Below, one piece after another: positions 51,983 to 62,425 of a stretch of 64,000 nucleotides of DNA. Source of the DNA: Phytophthora colocasiae (lineage: Eukaryota > Oomycota > Peronosporomycetes > Peronosporales > Peronosporaceae); assembly GCA_018806915.1 (NCBI GenBank), contig JAGKQI010000051.1, positions 124,001-188,000 of the forward strand. Direction: 5' to 3'. The notes beneath the pieces were generated by a model. That model saw only the letters and a list, made by a program, of their open reading frames with translations, was not told the DNA's origin and ran no database searches. Position 1 is the stretch's first letter. Every line of letters begins with the position of its first letter. The position numbers were made by a program, and so were the translations under genes.

Positions 51983-53221
51983 ATGGAAAACATTGACGTG
52001 GATGAGGAAGTCCAGAGGAATGACACGGAGCTGAGCGGGCCAATGTCGTCTCAGATTGAGCAGTCCATTCGTGCGTTTTCTCAACGATTTCTTGTCGGAG
52101 ATTGAAACTTACACTTGTTTTGTAAAGAAAATATATCTGCGGAGGAAAAACTGCTACTCCTTCGTGCAGAGAATGCTCTTCTAAAGAAGAAAGTTAAAGC
52201 TCTGGAAAGAGGAGACCGCGGTGATAAACCTGGAGTGTAAGTATGGTCATTTCTGTTTTGAAAACCCGTTCTAAGTTCCACTCAATCCAGCAAACTCGTG
52301 ATAGATGAGAAGGAAATTCAACAGATTGACAATCTATTGAAGAAAGCAGAGGTACAATTGTGCATGAGTACACTTGTCATGAATCGCTGGTGTTGATAAA
52401 AAATGTATTAAACAGGAGGCGAAGATGGAGGCTATGAACTACGTTGCTAACACATCGAGGGAAAAGGTAGGCTGTATAGAAACCGAGAATTGACGCATAA
52501 CTAATACTCTCTACTATCTCTCCTTCTGCAGCTTGGCCAAGATGTTCGCGTTCTACAATCTATTCTACAGAAGGCTTGTAATAGTGAGATTGTGAAGCTC
52601 TCTGCAATTCACTAACATGTTTTTACTACATATACTACGAAAGGCAAAAGCTGAGCGCCACGCCTTTAAGAAAAAAGTGAAGACAAGTGAAGAAAACCTT
52701 CGTATCGAAAGAGCCAAGATGGCCCAGGTAAGGTAATTCATGAGTACACAGCTTAGTAAGACACAAACGTTACGGTTTCCTGAACAGGAAGAGATTCGTT
52801 TCCAAGTTGATCGAGAAATCTTTGCCAAAATTATCAAGGTACATTACGTGGCACTTCTTATTGATTTATCAATCCCATATTTAATTTACCACGGTAGGAC
52901 GACCGAGACTCTTACAACCAGGAAGTGGACATTCTAGTCCAGAAAGTGGCAGTAATTCAAAAAGAGAAGTATGATCTGTTCGTCTGGGCAACCGAACAGC
53001 AAGAGCGACATTTGCAGGAGATTCGGAAGCTCACTAGAGCACTGGGAAGGACAAAGAGAGTTGTGGATGAGCAGGTAGTTATCATGTTAAGGTGGTATTG
53101 CTTAGAAAACCCGAACTAACGCTATCATTTGTTCTCCAACGCCCAGACTGCGAAGAGTATGGAAGTTCTTAGTGGTGTGCGTCAAGCCCACTCCTCAGTA
53201 TTCCACACTACCAGCGCCTGA
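51983..53221 (+). CDS. Small coiled-coil protein, nine exons
   Basis: Exons 51983-52070, 52128-52236, 52291-52351, 52416-52466, 52532-52591, 52644-52727, 52788-52838, 52898-53074 and 53147-53221 join to 251 residues. Most junctions are clear (GTGCGT, GTAAGT, GTACAA, GTAGGC, GTAAGG, GTACAT, GTAGTT). The exon 5/6 junction is uncertain: GTGAAG with AAAG as modelled, or GTGAGA with a later AG, changing a few residues. The protein is nearly all helix: [68 protein letters not shown] and [21 protein letters not shown] do not recognise the family. It is unusually intron-dense for this window (eight introns in 1.2 kb), a trait often seen for conserved flagellar or centriolar genes; that link is inference. 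It converges with the next gene at 74 bp. Confidence 0.7.
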
Positions 53222-53295
53222 TACTCAACACACTACAGAGCATAACGAAGTACACTTTGAAGAGAATCTTGTTGCGTTGGGTTTTATCCGGAGAA

Positions 53296-53964
53296 TTATT
53301 CCAGCGGACTGTAGATGATTCGTTGAAGTGCTCCACGCTGCTCTGACACTTGAATAACCATTTTGAGGTCGAGGATATCTCCGTTGTCGTCCTTGAAAGC
53401 TGCGACGAGCAGTCCACAATTGGTCAATTGGCTCGGCTGAATGCCAGAAATGTTGATTTGAGGTGCCTGTTTTCCATTTCACGGTTTTAACAAACAAATT
53501 CCAGCGAATCTTTTTCTCAAACAATTGCAAAACAAACCGAAAACTGGAAGTGGTTGTCTCCGCGAGCGTAGTCGGTTGCTTCTACTTGGCCCAGTTGTGG
53601 ATATTGAGAAGTTGAATAATCGGTTAAGGATAAAAAATGTGATTACAAAATAATGCCAAATTATATAGGAAAGAAGCAGGTGGAAAGGATATTGATAATG
53701 TGGCGCTTGGTAACAGAGTCTACCAAATACTGCAAAACAGAGTGCAAGTTTAGACAGGAATTATAATTTGGGTAGTGAATTATGACCACTAACCTCGATA
53801 TCCCAGACACCGTTGGAGACGGGAGCATCCAGGTGGAAATCCACCTCAAGATTAAGCTCATCCGTTAGTGCTGCTGGATTGGGCGAAATGTCCACAGCAG
53901 TGACATCAACTGTCGGTCGCGAACGCAGATAGTCTTCGGCCTCTTGCTGCTTGCTCTCGCTCAT
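53296..53964 (-). CDS. Small conserved protein, four exons, one likely U12-type intron
   Basis: Exons 53964-53794, 53729-53693, 53596-53538 and 53466-53296 give 145 residues. Exon 1/2 uses GTTAGT and TTTTGCAG; exon 3/4 uses GTTTGT and AAACAG. Exons 2 and 3 cannot be joined by a GT-AG intron in frame. They fit an AT-AC intron (53692-53597) with the U12 donor ATATCCTTT and branch motif ATCCTTAAC. The joined protein reads VDFHLDAPVSNGVWDIE, YLVDSVTKRHII, KLGQVEATDYARGDNHFQFS, APQINISGIQPSQLTNCGLL and ends VIQVSEQRGALQRIIYSPLE. The pattern suggests a small beta-sandwich. The family seems conserved but I cannot name it. The ATG follows no evident initiator. Confidence 0.72.
53597..53692 (-). other. 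Candidate U12-dependent AT-AC intron (96 nt)
   Basis: 5' end ATATCCTTTCC matches the minor-spliceosome donor consensus, ATCCTTAACC near 53620 matches the branch-site consensus, and the intron ends AC. The chosen acceptor (CCAC, 27 nt past the branch A) keeps frame. An AAC at 13 nt has more usual spacing but breaks frame, and a CAAC three bases further on also keeps frame. Confidence 0.65.
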
Positions 53965-54750
53965 TGTGGGTTTTGGTTGGATGGATACTTTTTAGTGTCG
54001 TTTTGAATGGTGTGATGTGCACCACATAAAGGATGTACTGTGGTATACTTCTCCTAAATTACTGTATACTTAAAGTATTAAACCTCCTATAGTTTTGCCA
54101 CGAGCGCCGATGCACAGGCAAGTGCCAAGTTGATGTAGTGCATGTTGCAGTGCTTACTGTACATGTACTATATGTGCTGTGACACTGAAGGAAGTGGCTG
54201 TTACCAATGCAGTAAAGTCATTTTTGTGCGCCAAGTGGATCGACACACTCAGCCTAAAGAGGCGTTGAGGTGGAGGGAGACACGCGGCATGGCATTGGCC
54301 CCGCTAGAGCCTTGGCCAAGGCTCTTGATACAAGTCTGGTTTAAATGATTCTACCTACTAGTCTTACAGCCAATTCCCACTTGCCACCGCTGCAAGAGCT
54401 CTTAATTGCGGGTCAACCCTTCACTGCTTGTCGAGGTCTGACGTCAAGGGGCTGCACTGCAACAAGCGGGGTTGTCGATCTGAGAAAAGGTTGTCACGAA
54501 GACGCGGCCAGTACGAGCAGAGACGCAAAAGCGGTCGTCTGTCCACCACACACAGTCCAATAGCAGCAGGAAACCAAAATGGGTTCAGAAGTGCGGTACA
54601 CAAATAATATTGACAAAAAAATATTCACTGACCATTTATCTGCGAAAAAAACTTTAATGAACAGACGCACGCCAAAGAGTTGGAAAAGTGTCAGTTGGTA
54701 AGTTGCAGCCTGGGGGCAAGTACCTCCATTAGAAGCCCTACCAAGTCACC
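53965..54750. other. 785-bp divergent spacer
   Basis: Separates the small minus-strand gene from the PH/phosphatase gene and must contain both promoters. It holds a 20-bp perfect palindrome at 54306-54325. Short open frames here have no protein-like features. Confidence 0.5.
54306..54325. repeat. 20-bp perfect palindrome
   Basis: AGAGCCTTGG followed by its reverse complement CCAAGGCTCT, in a promoter spacer. Possible protein-binding site or cruciform; function unknown. Confidence 0.85.
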
Positions 54751-56124
54751 ATGCCCGTTCCTGTAGCGCCCTACGCTGCTCCATCCATCAAGTCGAGCGA
54801 CAATCAGAGCCCCAAGACGCCTACGAAGAGCTCCAAGTCCGTACATTTTGCCAATACTAAAGAACTCGAGACGTGTCGCCCCCAATTAGATTCCCACTAC
54901 CCGACACCCCAATTGGCTCGAGCTGTACCGCAAAATGGTTCTACTACACGTCGTTACACTATCGACGAGGTAGAGCTCTACTTTAGTGAAGACCGTCCTG
55001 AATTCCCTGTGGGATTCCGAGACTATGCAGTGCAAAAAGCTGCCAAACGCGAACATTTCGTGCTGTGCGGGTTTGTCGAGACCCGACGAGTGAAAATGGG
55101 CATCTCCAGCTGGACCAAGTGTTGGGCGGAGTTGTATCACGGCATTTTAGTCCTTCGCAAATTTAAAGACACGATTCAAAAGAAAAGGAGTCTGATCCCC
55201 GTCGCCAGTGGACGGTTGGAGTTCCTCGACTTTAAAGACAACATCATGCAGGTGGATTTCATATACCAGAGCAGGAGTGAGACCAGTATCTTGCGCTTCC
55301 AGACCAAGCAAGACATGTTCCTGTGGTGGTGGTCCATCCAGGTTGCCGCTCGTGTTCCTTTGGAGCCTCAGTTGTTGCATAAGTGCATGCGTCGATCGAC
55401 TCTGTCCCCGTTTCAGATCAAAGAAGGCACGTATCAAGTGGATAACGTTCTGTTCCCCAAGTTCATCCAACCAGTGCTAAATCCACTGAAGAAGAAGATC
55501 CAGAGTCCTCGAGGAGTGACACGTCTCCTGTTTATTCGTCACGGAGAGACGGAGAATATCAACTTCCGCGTGTGCGACCGAGATAAAAGACTTACAAAGC
55601 GTGGCGAGCAACAAGCGGAGATCACAGCCAAGTCTCTGAGCAAGATGTTTAAGCTGAGAGGAGACGGTAAACCTAGTGTTTCCTTGGTGTATGGAGGATT
55701 GCGACGAACAGTGGAGACTGCAGCGATTTTTGCCAAGGCGATGCCATGGCTAGCCAACAAATACGAATGCTGCTTCTTAGAGGACGGGGCGCCTAAGAAT
55801 GTGGATCTTTTCCACCGCTACGACTACCGTGAATCGATGCACAAAATGGCGTTCCAAAACCTTTGCCGGTGGGATGGAGACAACGGTCTGGGACGTGGAC
55901 CCAAGGGTGAGCTGGAAAATTTCAAGATCGTCATTGCACACACAAGTTTCATCCAGTACTGCATGGCGCAGTGTTACGACGTTCCGAAGGAGATTATCCA
56001 GCTGGGCTCCCCTATCAGTCACTGCAGTATCACACGCATCGATCTAAACCCAAACGACGAGATGTTAGGAAAGTTCTCCAACCGAGTTTCCCACCTGCCG
56101 CTCACGCACCAGACCAGTGAGTAA
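54751..56124 (+). CDS. PH domain fused to a histidine phosphatase (phosphoglycerate mutase-like)
   Basis: 457 residues, one exon. Residues ~1-65 are Ser/Pro/Thr-rich. A PH domain spans ~108-205: LCGFVETRRVKMGISSWTKC, WAELYHGILVLRKFKD, GRLEFLDFKDNIMQVDF and a closing helix with MFLWWWSIQVAA. A histidine phosphatase domain starts at ~258 with LLFIRHGETENINFRVCDRD (RHG catalytic His), LTKRGEQQAEI, VYGGLRRTVETAAIFAKAMP and the second His in IVIAHTSFIQYC. The RHG histidine is the phospho-acceptor in this superfamily. The second active-site His is present but followed by Thr rather than the usual Gly. Recruitment of a phosphatase to phosphoinositide membranes is an inference from the fusion. The end (SHLPLTHQTSE) is short. 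Confidence 0.9.
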   Translation: MPVPVAPYAAPSIKSSDNQSPKTPTKSSKSVHFANTKELETCRPQLDSHYPTPQLARAVPQNGSTTRRYTIDEVELYFSEDRPEFPVGFRDYAVQKAAKREHFVLCGFVETRRVKMGISSWTKCWAELYHGILVLRKFKDTIQKKRSLIPVASGRLEFLDFKDNIMQVDFIYQSRSETSILRFQTKQDMFLWWWSIQVAARVPLEPQLLHKCMRRSTLSPFQIKEGTYQVDNVLFPKFIQPVLNPLKKKIQSPRGVTRLLFIRHGETENINFRVCDRDKRLTKRGEQQAEITAKSLSKMFKLRGDGKPSVSLVYGGLRRTVETAAIFAKAMPWLANKYECCFLEDGAPKNVDLFHRYDYRESMHKMAFQNLCRWDGDNGLGRGPKGELENFKIVIAHTSFIQYCMAQCYDVPKEIIQLGSPISHCSITRIDLNPNDEMLGKFSNRVSHLPLTHQTSE

Positions 56125-56330
56125 GAATGTAAAGAATGCCCTAGTTAGTGATGTAAACCTCAATAAACCATTTCCTAGTTATTCATCTTTTGAATTCAAA
56201 TGAAAAACTCAAATGTGTATTGATGATGAAGAGTGTACGCTGGAATTGGTTGACCCAATACTTATGGTCTCCATTCTACGCATAGAACAGAGAACTACGT
56301 CCACCGCGTGGATGGTGATGGTAAAGTTAC

Positions 56331-58721
56331 CTACGCTGTGCAAACCTGTTTACCAACTGCGCTGGGGCAACGACTGCCGGAAAACGATTTAGGCGAGGTG
56401 ATGTCGAGTTTGTTCGCGGAGCTCACAACAGCCAAATAGTTGCCACGTCCCGATTTCTTGCCGCAAGATTCGGGTGTGAGTTTATCAACTGAAGCGCGAC
56501 TGGTACGAGCGATCGCATCCTCAAGACTCAGTGGATATCGGCCAACCACAAGGACATAGTTTCCTGCAGGTAGAGCCAACGACATGTACGGGTCGCGGAA
56601 ACTCAAGGAGCGGTAGTGCGTGCGTTTCACGAAGTTGTCATCGTCGTCGTTAGAGTTCACAAGGTCGGCAGCCGATAAACCTGCAGGGTTAGCTCGGAAG
56701 AGGTAGGCTACTGGATCAATGTACGCACTTTCACAGTTGCCGTTGACATCCATAAAGGTAGTACCATCAGCACTGCCGTACGACGCCACCTCCACTGTGA
56801 TGCGGTTGAAAGCGGGAACGGTGAAGCGAATGTAGTCCACAGACACGGCACTTTGACTGCGAATGATAGACCCCTCAACACCAGTAGCGTATGCAAGAGC
56901 AGCTTCGCGGTGGTACGGACATTGACTGTACGGAGTATTGGGGGAAACGACGCTGCACTGCGAACCAATGTAGCTGCCTGGGGAGGTGGCTTTCACCGGA
57001 GCGGTGGAGCTGATCGTGAGTCGGTAGTTGCCGTAGTTGGAGGTCCCTTTATCACACACGCGAACATTGGGCGACTGTGGCATCTGCTTGTTCGCAGCTA
57101 ACGTCGGAGTGAGTCCCGCTGCACTCACAGCCAATCTGTAAGTGCCTGCGGACAATTTCACGTTCAGATATGAGTCGACATTACTGATTGATCCGTCACG
57201 ACTGCCGGAGCCATTGGGAGCGTTGTCGTTCGTTGCAACGGTAGTCATGGCACCCGTAGCGGTGTTAACACTGAAGAGAATGACACTCGAGTCCAGGTAT
57301 CCGGCGTTGCAGTCTCCATTAACGTCCACGTAGCCGCCACCAGGTTTCTCCTCCATTGAGAGGAGATCAAGCTCAACCCCAGCTTCCGATGACACAGTAA
57401 AGTCCACGTAATCGACCGATGTGAATGTGGCTGTCGACTTGATCGTACCGTCAATTGTTGTTTTCGTCGTAGGAGCTTGGGTAGGTGGTGAAGTTGCAAC
57501 AGCAGCCGTGTACACAGCATCTCTTGGGAGGATATTGCGGGTCATCATGTCATTGACGAGTTTGTTGCTGTTGATAGCCGTGTTGGGGCATCCACCGCAG
57601 TGGTGGAGTGCGACGACGGAATTATCGGTCCAAGCAAGGACAGGAGAACCGGAGGACCCACCCTGCGTATCAAGCATGTACGCGACCTGCTCCCTAGTGC
57701 AGCCGTTCGTGTTCAATGACGTCACTTTGCCCCATCCGTTGTCGGTCTTCATGGCAATACGTTTGCCCCAACCTGCCGGGTGCTGAGGGATGTAGATCCT
57801 CTCGGAAAGCAACGCTCCAGTCTTACGAAGGCGTAGAAAGCCGTACTCACCCGCCAGATTGACTGGAAGCTTAACAAGGGCGTAGTCCAGCGTTGAGCTG
57901 GCGTAAATTAGCGTTGCAGAACGAGCTCTGACCTTGCCACCACATGCCATTCCCTTGTTACAATTCGTGCTGCAGGTGGAGCCCTGGGCGTTGAATTCGA
58001 ACTCGGTGTTACTGGCGTGGGCCTGCTCTGAAATGCAGTGGTTGTTCGTGATGAGGTGGCCTTCACTTCCAACTAACCAGCCAGTGCAGAAGAAGGAGCC
58101 CTTAGCCTTGTGGATTAACAGTCGAGCGACTGCACCTGCAGCCTTGAACGCGTCCGTGTACGACGAGTAGCACACGGCCTGTTGGCTTTCATCTGCTCCA
58201 CATACCTCCTCTTGGCCAGACAAGGCGTTGTTAGCAGGCTGGGCCAGGAATCGGTAGTTGTCGACTGTGAATCCCATGCAAAGGGACGTGCTCACCGGTT
58301 GAGCCCCGACATTGGAGTCGGTGTTCGCGGTGAAAAGCTCGACGATGACGTAAGTTGTCTGGAGAGCTGTTGAGTAAAAGGCCCCACTTGTATCATTGCC
58401 ATGGTATTTCAGCACCGTCGTCTCACGGTCACTAGCATTGGCTGCTCGGATCTGGATGTAGTCGTCCTTGGGCAGATTGAAGTTCGTGAAATGAATCGAC
58501 ACAAACTCCGCCAAAGAATTATTGATCGTGAACCAGTACCGCGGTTGGACGGTCGTGTCGCTTGTGAACATCGGATACGGTGTAGCTGCACCACATCCGG
58601 CACCGAAGGTCACATCTTCCACACCTGCAGGAGTGCTGTTGTTGTATATGGATTGAGCATTCGCAACCGCTGTCCAAGTTGCAATAGCGAAGGCAGCAAC
58701 TCGGTGGAGAAGTCGAGTCAT
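56331..58721 (-). CDS. Secreted trypsin-like serine protease with two C-terminal beta-sandwich domains (copy 1)
   Basis: 796 residues, one exon. Signal peptide to about residue 22 (AFAIATWTAVANAQ). Residues ~35-185 are a conserved N-terminal region shared with the two neighbours (GVEDVTFGAGCG, ADESQQAVCY), probably a propeptide or accessory domain. The protease domain has His228 (LITNNHC), Asp279 (LDYALVKL) and Ser357 (GGSSGSPV), an S1-family triad of the lysyl-endopeptidase-like branch, with HHCGGCPN after it. Uniquely in this array, residues ~415-796 add two repeats resembling pre-peptidase C-terminal (PPC) beta-sandwiches, each with VDYxxFTV, YVDVNGDC or FMDVNGNC and AGTYRLAV or AGNYVLVV. 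They probably bind or position substrate, perhaps polysaccharide or protein. Confidence 0.92.
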   Translation of the reverse strand: MTRLLHRVAAFAIATWTAVANAQSIYNNSTPAGVEDVTFGAGCGAATPYPMFTSDTTVQPRYWFTINNSLAEFVSIHFTNFNLPKDDYIQIRAANASDRETTVLKYHGNDTSGAFYSTALQTTYVIVELFTANTDSNVGAQPVSTSLCMGFTVDNYRFLAQPANNALSGQEEVCGADESQQAVCYSSYTDAFKAAGAVARLLIHKAKGSFFCTGWLVGSEGHLITNNHCISEQAHASNTEFEFNAQGSTCSTNCNKGMACGGKVRARSATLIYASSTLDYALVKLPVNLAGEYGFLRLRKTGALLSERIYIPQHPAGWGKRIAMKTDNGWGKVTSLNTNGCTREQVAYMLDTQGGSSGSPVLAWTDNSVVALHHCGGCPNTAINSNKLVNDMMTRNILPRDAVYTAAVATSPPTQAPTTKTTIDGTIKSTATFTSVDYVDFTVSSEAGVELDLLSMEEKPGGGYVDVNGDCNAGYLDSSVILFSVNTATGAMTTVATNDNAPNGSGSRDGSISNVDSYLNVKLSAGTYRLAVSAAGLTPTLAANKQMPQSPNVRVCDKGTSNYGNYRLTISSTAPVKATSPGSYIGSQCSVVSPNTPYSQCPYHREAALAYATGVEGSIIRSQSAVSVDYIRFTVPAFNRITVEVASYGSADGTTFMDVNGNCESAYIDPVAYLFRANPAGLSAADLVNSNDDDDNFVKRTHYRSLSFRDPYMSLALPAGNYVLVVGRYPLSLEDAIARTSRASVDKLTPESCGKKSGRGNYLAVVSSANKLDITSPKSFSGSRCPSAVGKQVCTA

Positions 58722-59133
58722 TCCTCGTAAAGCTACCTGTTACCCCGACACGGAAGGTTTGAGAATGACAACTACATTTTGACTTCCAATCTCCGCTGAA
58801 GAATTGTTGAAGAGCAGTGACAGGAGGAGTTGAAAATCTCCACGAAACAAATTAACGGATGGGATGTGCAGTGTAGGCTTGATCAAGCGAAATTGAGCGG
58901 CGTTACCTCATCAGTGCAAGGTCCCACCGAGTTCACCAACCGTTTTTGCCTGAGTTATGAAAGTTCTACCGTCACGGGATCGAGGCTGGTTCAACCAGTT
59001 GCTGGACGTATTGGGCGGTTACACTGCGACGAGCAATCTCTTCTTACCATTTTAGATACTGCCTGTTTCAGGATTTCTCCCGGTGAAGTAAGTTTTAAGA
59101 GTAAATGGAACGAAAAGTGATCGATTTTCATTG
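58722..59133. other. Spacer between protease copies 1 and 2
   Basis: Upstream flank of copy 1 and 3' UTR of copy 2; no gene seen. Confidence 0.5.
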
Positions 59134-60345
59134 TTACGCGGTAGCATTTCGTGGTAGAATTCCACGCGCGTGCATGTCATGAACGAGTTTGTAGCTGTCG
59201 ATCGCTGTATTGGGGCATCCACCGCAGTGGTGCAACGCAATCACCAAATTATCTGTCCGCGAAAGGACTGGAGACCCCGAAGAACCTCCCTGCGTGTCCA
59301 GATAGTATGCAACTTGATCCGTTGCACACCCTCCCTCATGCAGCGACGTTATCGTGCCCCACCCACTGTCCGTTTTCATTGCGATACGTTTGCCCCATCC
59401 TGACGGGTGCTGCGGCAGATACACTCGCTCACTTTTAACAGCTCCACTTGCTCGAAGTTGGAGATAACCATACTCACTGGATAGATTATCTGGTAATTTG
59501 ACGAGCGCGTAGTCAAGGTCATCGTCAGCGTAGATGAGCGTTGCATTAGTGGCACGAATTGAACCGCCGCAGGCATGCGCAGAGGCACAGTTGGTGCTAC
59601 AAGTGGAGCCTTCGGCATCAAATTCAAACTCCGTATTGCTGGCGTCCTCTTGATTTGAAATACAGTGGTGGTTGGTGATGAGATGGCCCTCATTTCCAAT
59701 TAACCAACCTGTGCAGAAGAACGCACCCACGCGTTTCTTGATCAAAAGTCGAACCACTGCGTTGGAAGCTTGGAAAGCGTCGGGGAATGACTTGAAACAG
59801 GAAGCTTCACGACTACTATCAAGTCCACAAACTTCTTCCTTGGATCCGCTCAAGGTCGATCCCTGGGCTAAATACTGATAGCTATCAACCAAGAATCCAA
59901 GACATTCCGCCTTGTTCATACCTCGTGGGAAGTCTCCAGAGTAGGTAAACAGCTCCACAATGACAGCTGAAGTCGGCAAGGCAGTGGAGTAGAATTCTCC
60001 ATTCGTCTCGTTTCCTCTGTATCGTAGAATTTGAGTTGCGTTAGAATACGGATCGGCCGCGCGCAGTTGAACGTAGTCGGTTCCAGGCAAGTTAAACTTT
60101 GTGAAGTGAACTGAGACGAAATCCGCCAGTGGGTTGGTGATCAAGTAGGCGAATCGAGGCTGTTCCGTGAATTCATCAGTAGGGGGATATTCCAAGTCAC
60201 CTCCGCATCCAACGCCGAAGGGTTCCTCTTCGACACCTGCTCCTGCGCTATCGGTACTGCCGCTGCTGGAATATTTCTGTGCTGAAGTGAAGGTTGCAGC
60301 GAGAGCTATTGCATAGACAACGAGGAGATAAAATATTCGAACCAT
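59134..60345 (-). CDS. Secreted trypsin-like serine protease (copy 2)
   Basis: 403 residues, intact. Signal peptide (FYLLVVYAIALAATFTSAQ). The N-terminal conserved region (GVEEEPFGVGCGGDLEYP, NPLADFVSVHFTKFNLPG) and S1 triad match copy 1: His227 (TNHHC), Asp278 (LDYALVKL) and Ser356 (GGSSGSPV). It ends soon after the protease domain (HARGILPRNATA), without the PPC-like domains of copy 1. Several NxT/S sites suggest glycosylation. Secreted enzymes of this kind are common in oomycete secretomes; the target proteins are unknown. Confidence 0.92.
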   Translation of the reverse strand: MVRIFYLLVVYAIALAATFTSAQKYSSSGSTDSAGAGVEEEPFGVGCGGDLEYPPTDEFTEQPRFAYLITNPLADFVSVHFTKFNLPGTDYVQLRAADPYSNATQILRYRGNETNGEFYSTALPTSAVIVELFTYSGDFPRGMNKAECLGFLVDSYQYLAQGSTLSGSKEEVCGLDSSREASCFKSFPDAFQASNAVVRLLIKKRVGAFFCTGWLIGNEGHLITNHHCISNQEDASNTEFEFDAEGSTCSTNCASAHACGGSIRATNATLIYADDDLDYALVKLPDNLSSEYGYLQLRASGAVKSERVYLPQHPSGWGKRIAMKTDSGWGTITSLHEGGCATDQVAYYLDTQGGSSGSPVLSRTDNLVIALHHCGGCPNTAIDSYKLVHDMHARGILPRNATA

Positions 60346-60612
60346 TCTGCTTTGAGGTCGACAATTTTACAATGTCCTAGTGAAGTTTTCCTGTTTGGCT
60401 CATTTCAGGATGCGACGTTCAAACCTTCGAATTGGGATGACACACTCACTTGGCTGAAGGTAACTACTGTCGTTTCTAGCGCGTTCATCTACTTCAGTAA
60501 GAATTAACACGCCTTCCTACCCACGTAAACAAAAACTGAAGTTGCTGAAGAAAATGTATTACCGATGAAGTAGATAGATATAAAGGTCCCGTTGCCACAA
60601 TTCGAAACGCAA

Positions 60613-61826
60613 CTAATACGCACGGGCGTCTGCCGGAAGAATCCCGCGCCAGCTCATGTCATTGAGCAGGTTGTTGGCGTTAATCGCCGTGTTTGGGCAC
60701 CCTCCACAGTGGTGCAAGGCAACGACAGAATTGTCCGAGTACGAAATGACCGGAGAACCCGACGAGCCTCCCTGAGTATCCAGGTAGTACGCAACCTGGT
60801 TCGGTGCACAACCCCCCATGTTTAAAGAGGTGACACTACCCCATCCATCGTCGGTCTTCATTGCGATGCGCTTTCCCCATCCGGACGGGTGCTGCGGCAC
60901 GTAGACGCGTTCGTTCATCATTGCTCCGCTGGAGCGGAGGCGCAGGAAACCATATTCTCTCGACAGGTTGATAGGTAGCTTCACAAGAGCATAGTCGAGT
61001 CCTGCGTCAGCGTAAATTAGCGTCGAGTATGAAGCTCGGATCTTGCCGACACACGCACGAGCATTGGCACAGTTCACACTGCAACTTGAGCCTTCAGCCA
61101 TGAACTCGAACTCGGTGTTACTAGCGTGGGCTTGAGTCGAAATGCAGTGGTGGTTGGTGATCATGTGCCCTTCGCTGCCAAGGAGCCAACCGGTGCAAAA
61201 GAAGGATCCAGTGGCTTTCTTAAAGCAACAGCATTCGAAGCTTGGAACGCGTTCGAGTAGCCCGAGTAGCAACGTGCTTCTCTGCTGTTGTCTGCTCCAC
61301 AAACTTCTTCCTTGGATCCGTTCAGAGTAGAGCCTTGACCTAGGTACTGGTAGCTATCAACAGCAAATCCGACACATTCCGAGGCATTTGCTGTCTGCAC
61401 TGAGCTCGATACGTCAGTGAACAGCTCTACGATCACAGACGACGTTGAAAGTGCATCAGAGAAGAAAGTTCCACTCGTGTCATTGCCACGATACTGCAAT
61501 ATGCGAGTATCTTTCGCCGCCGGATCAGCGGCGCGAACCTGAACGTAGTCGGTCACGGGTAAGTTGAAGTCCTTGAAGTGCAGTGTGATGAAATCGGCCA
61601 ACGGGTTCGTGACCAGGTACGCGTAGCGAGGCTGCGCAGTGGCATCATCGGTTGTTGTCGGGTATTCCATGTCGCCACTGCAACCCACGCCGAAGTTTTC
61701 GTCTTCGACGCCAGCATCTACATCGGCGGTGCTGCTGCTATTGGAATTCTGCGCGGTTGTCACTGATGACAACGAGGCGGTGAGCGCTACTACTGAAGCA
61801 ACAGCTCGAAAAAGAATGCGAGCCAT
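60613..61826 (-). pseudogene. Secreted trypsin-like serine protease (copy 3), frameshifted by a 10-nt gap
   Basis: From the ATG at 61826 (ARILFRAVASVVALTASLSS signal peptide; an upstream in-frame ATG at 61910 would bury it) the sequence follows copy 2 to FQASNAVA. There 10 nt are missing relative to copies 1 and 2 (which read NAVVRLLIKK and GAVARLLIHK), near 61222-61224. The first frame then runs into unrelated sequence and stops at 61161. The second frame continues KKATGSFFCTGWLLGSEGHM with ITNHHC, LDYALVKL and GGSSGSPV, all three triad residues, to the stop at 60613. So only a small deletion before the protease domain breaks the gene. Confidence 0.87.
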
Positions 61827-62425
61827 CGACTGAAGCTGTTGTTGCTGTGACTGGTTGGTCCGGAGAGGGAAGTTGGGAAGTGATCGAGTCCCGAGTCCCG
61901 ACGATTCCATTTACGATTCCAATGTCCAGTGTTCACTTTTAGATCCAAAGGATAGTTCATATCAAAACTCTCACCGTTCTCATGCCAGCAGTTTCGACCA
62001 CCAGCAAACTGCTACTTCATCCACCGGCACAAGGCCTAGGCACTCTAAATGGAGTTTTTCATTCTGGTGTCCAACGCTTTGAGCCATTCTTGGCGATTCA
62101 GCACAATGCCAGACTTTTCCCTTGAGATTGAGCGGGGCCACTACTGTATCACCGAAATACGCTGAAGTACTTCACTGATGACCAGGTCCTTTGACAGTTT
62201 CTCAAACCCAACCGAAAGTACACGAATCTAGGTAGTCAGATCACAACTTCATTTGTGACGAGAGATAGATAACAACACACTGATGAGCTGAAGAGACAAA
62301 TTCTGATGTACAAAAGGGTGGTGTTAATAAACACCGAGGGATAGAGGGAAGGTTGCAGCTCGTCTGGCTGCACCCGTAATAAATCACCGACCTTGATTTC
62401 TAGCACAGTGAGACATCGAAGCAAT
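61827..62425. other. Spacer between protease copy 3 and histone H1
   Basis: About 600 bp holding the protease copy 3 promoter and the H1 3' UTR. No gene is recognised. Confidence 0.5.
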
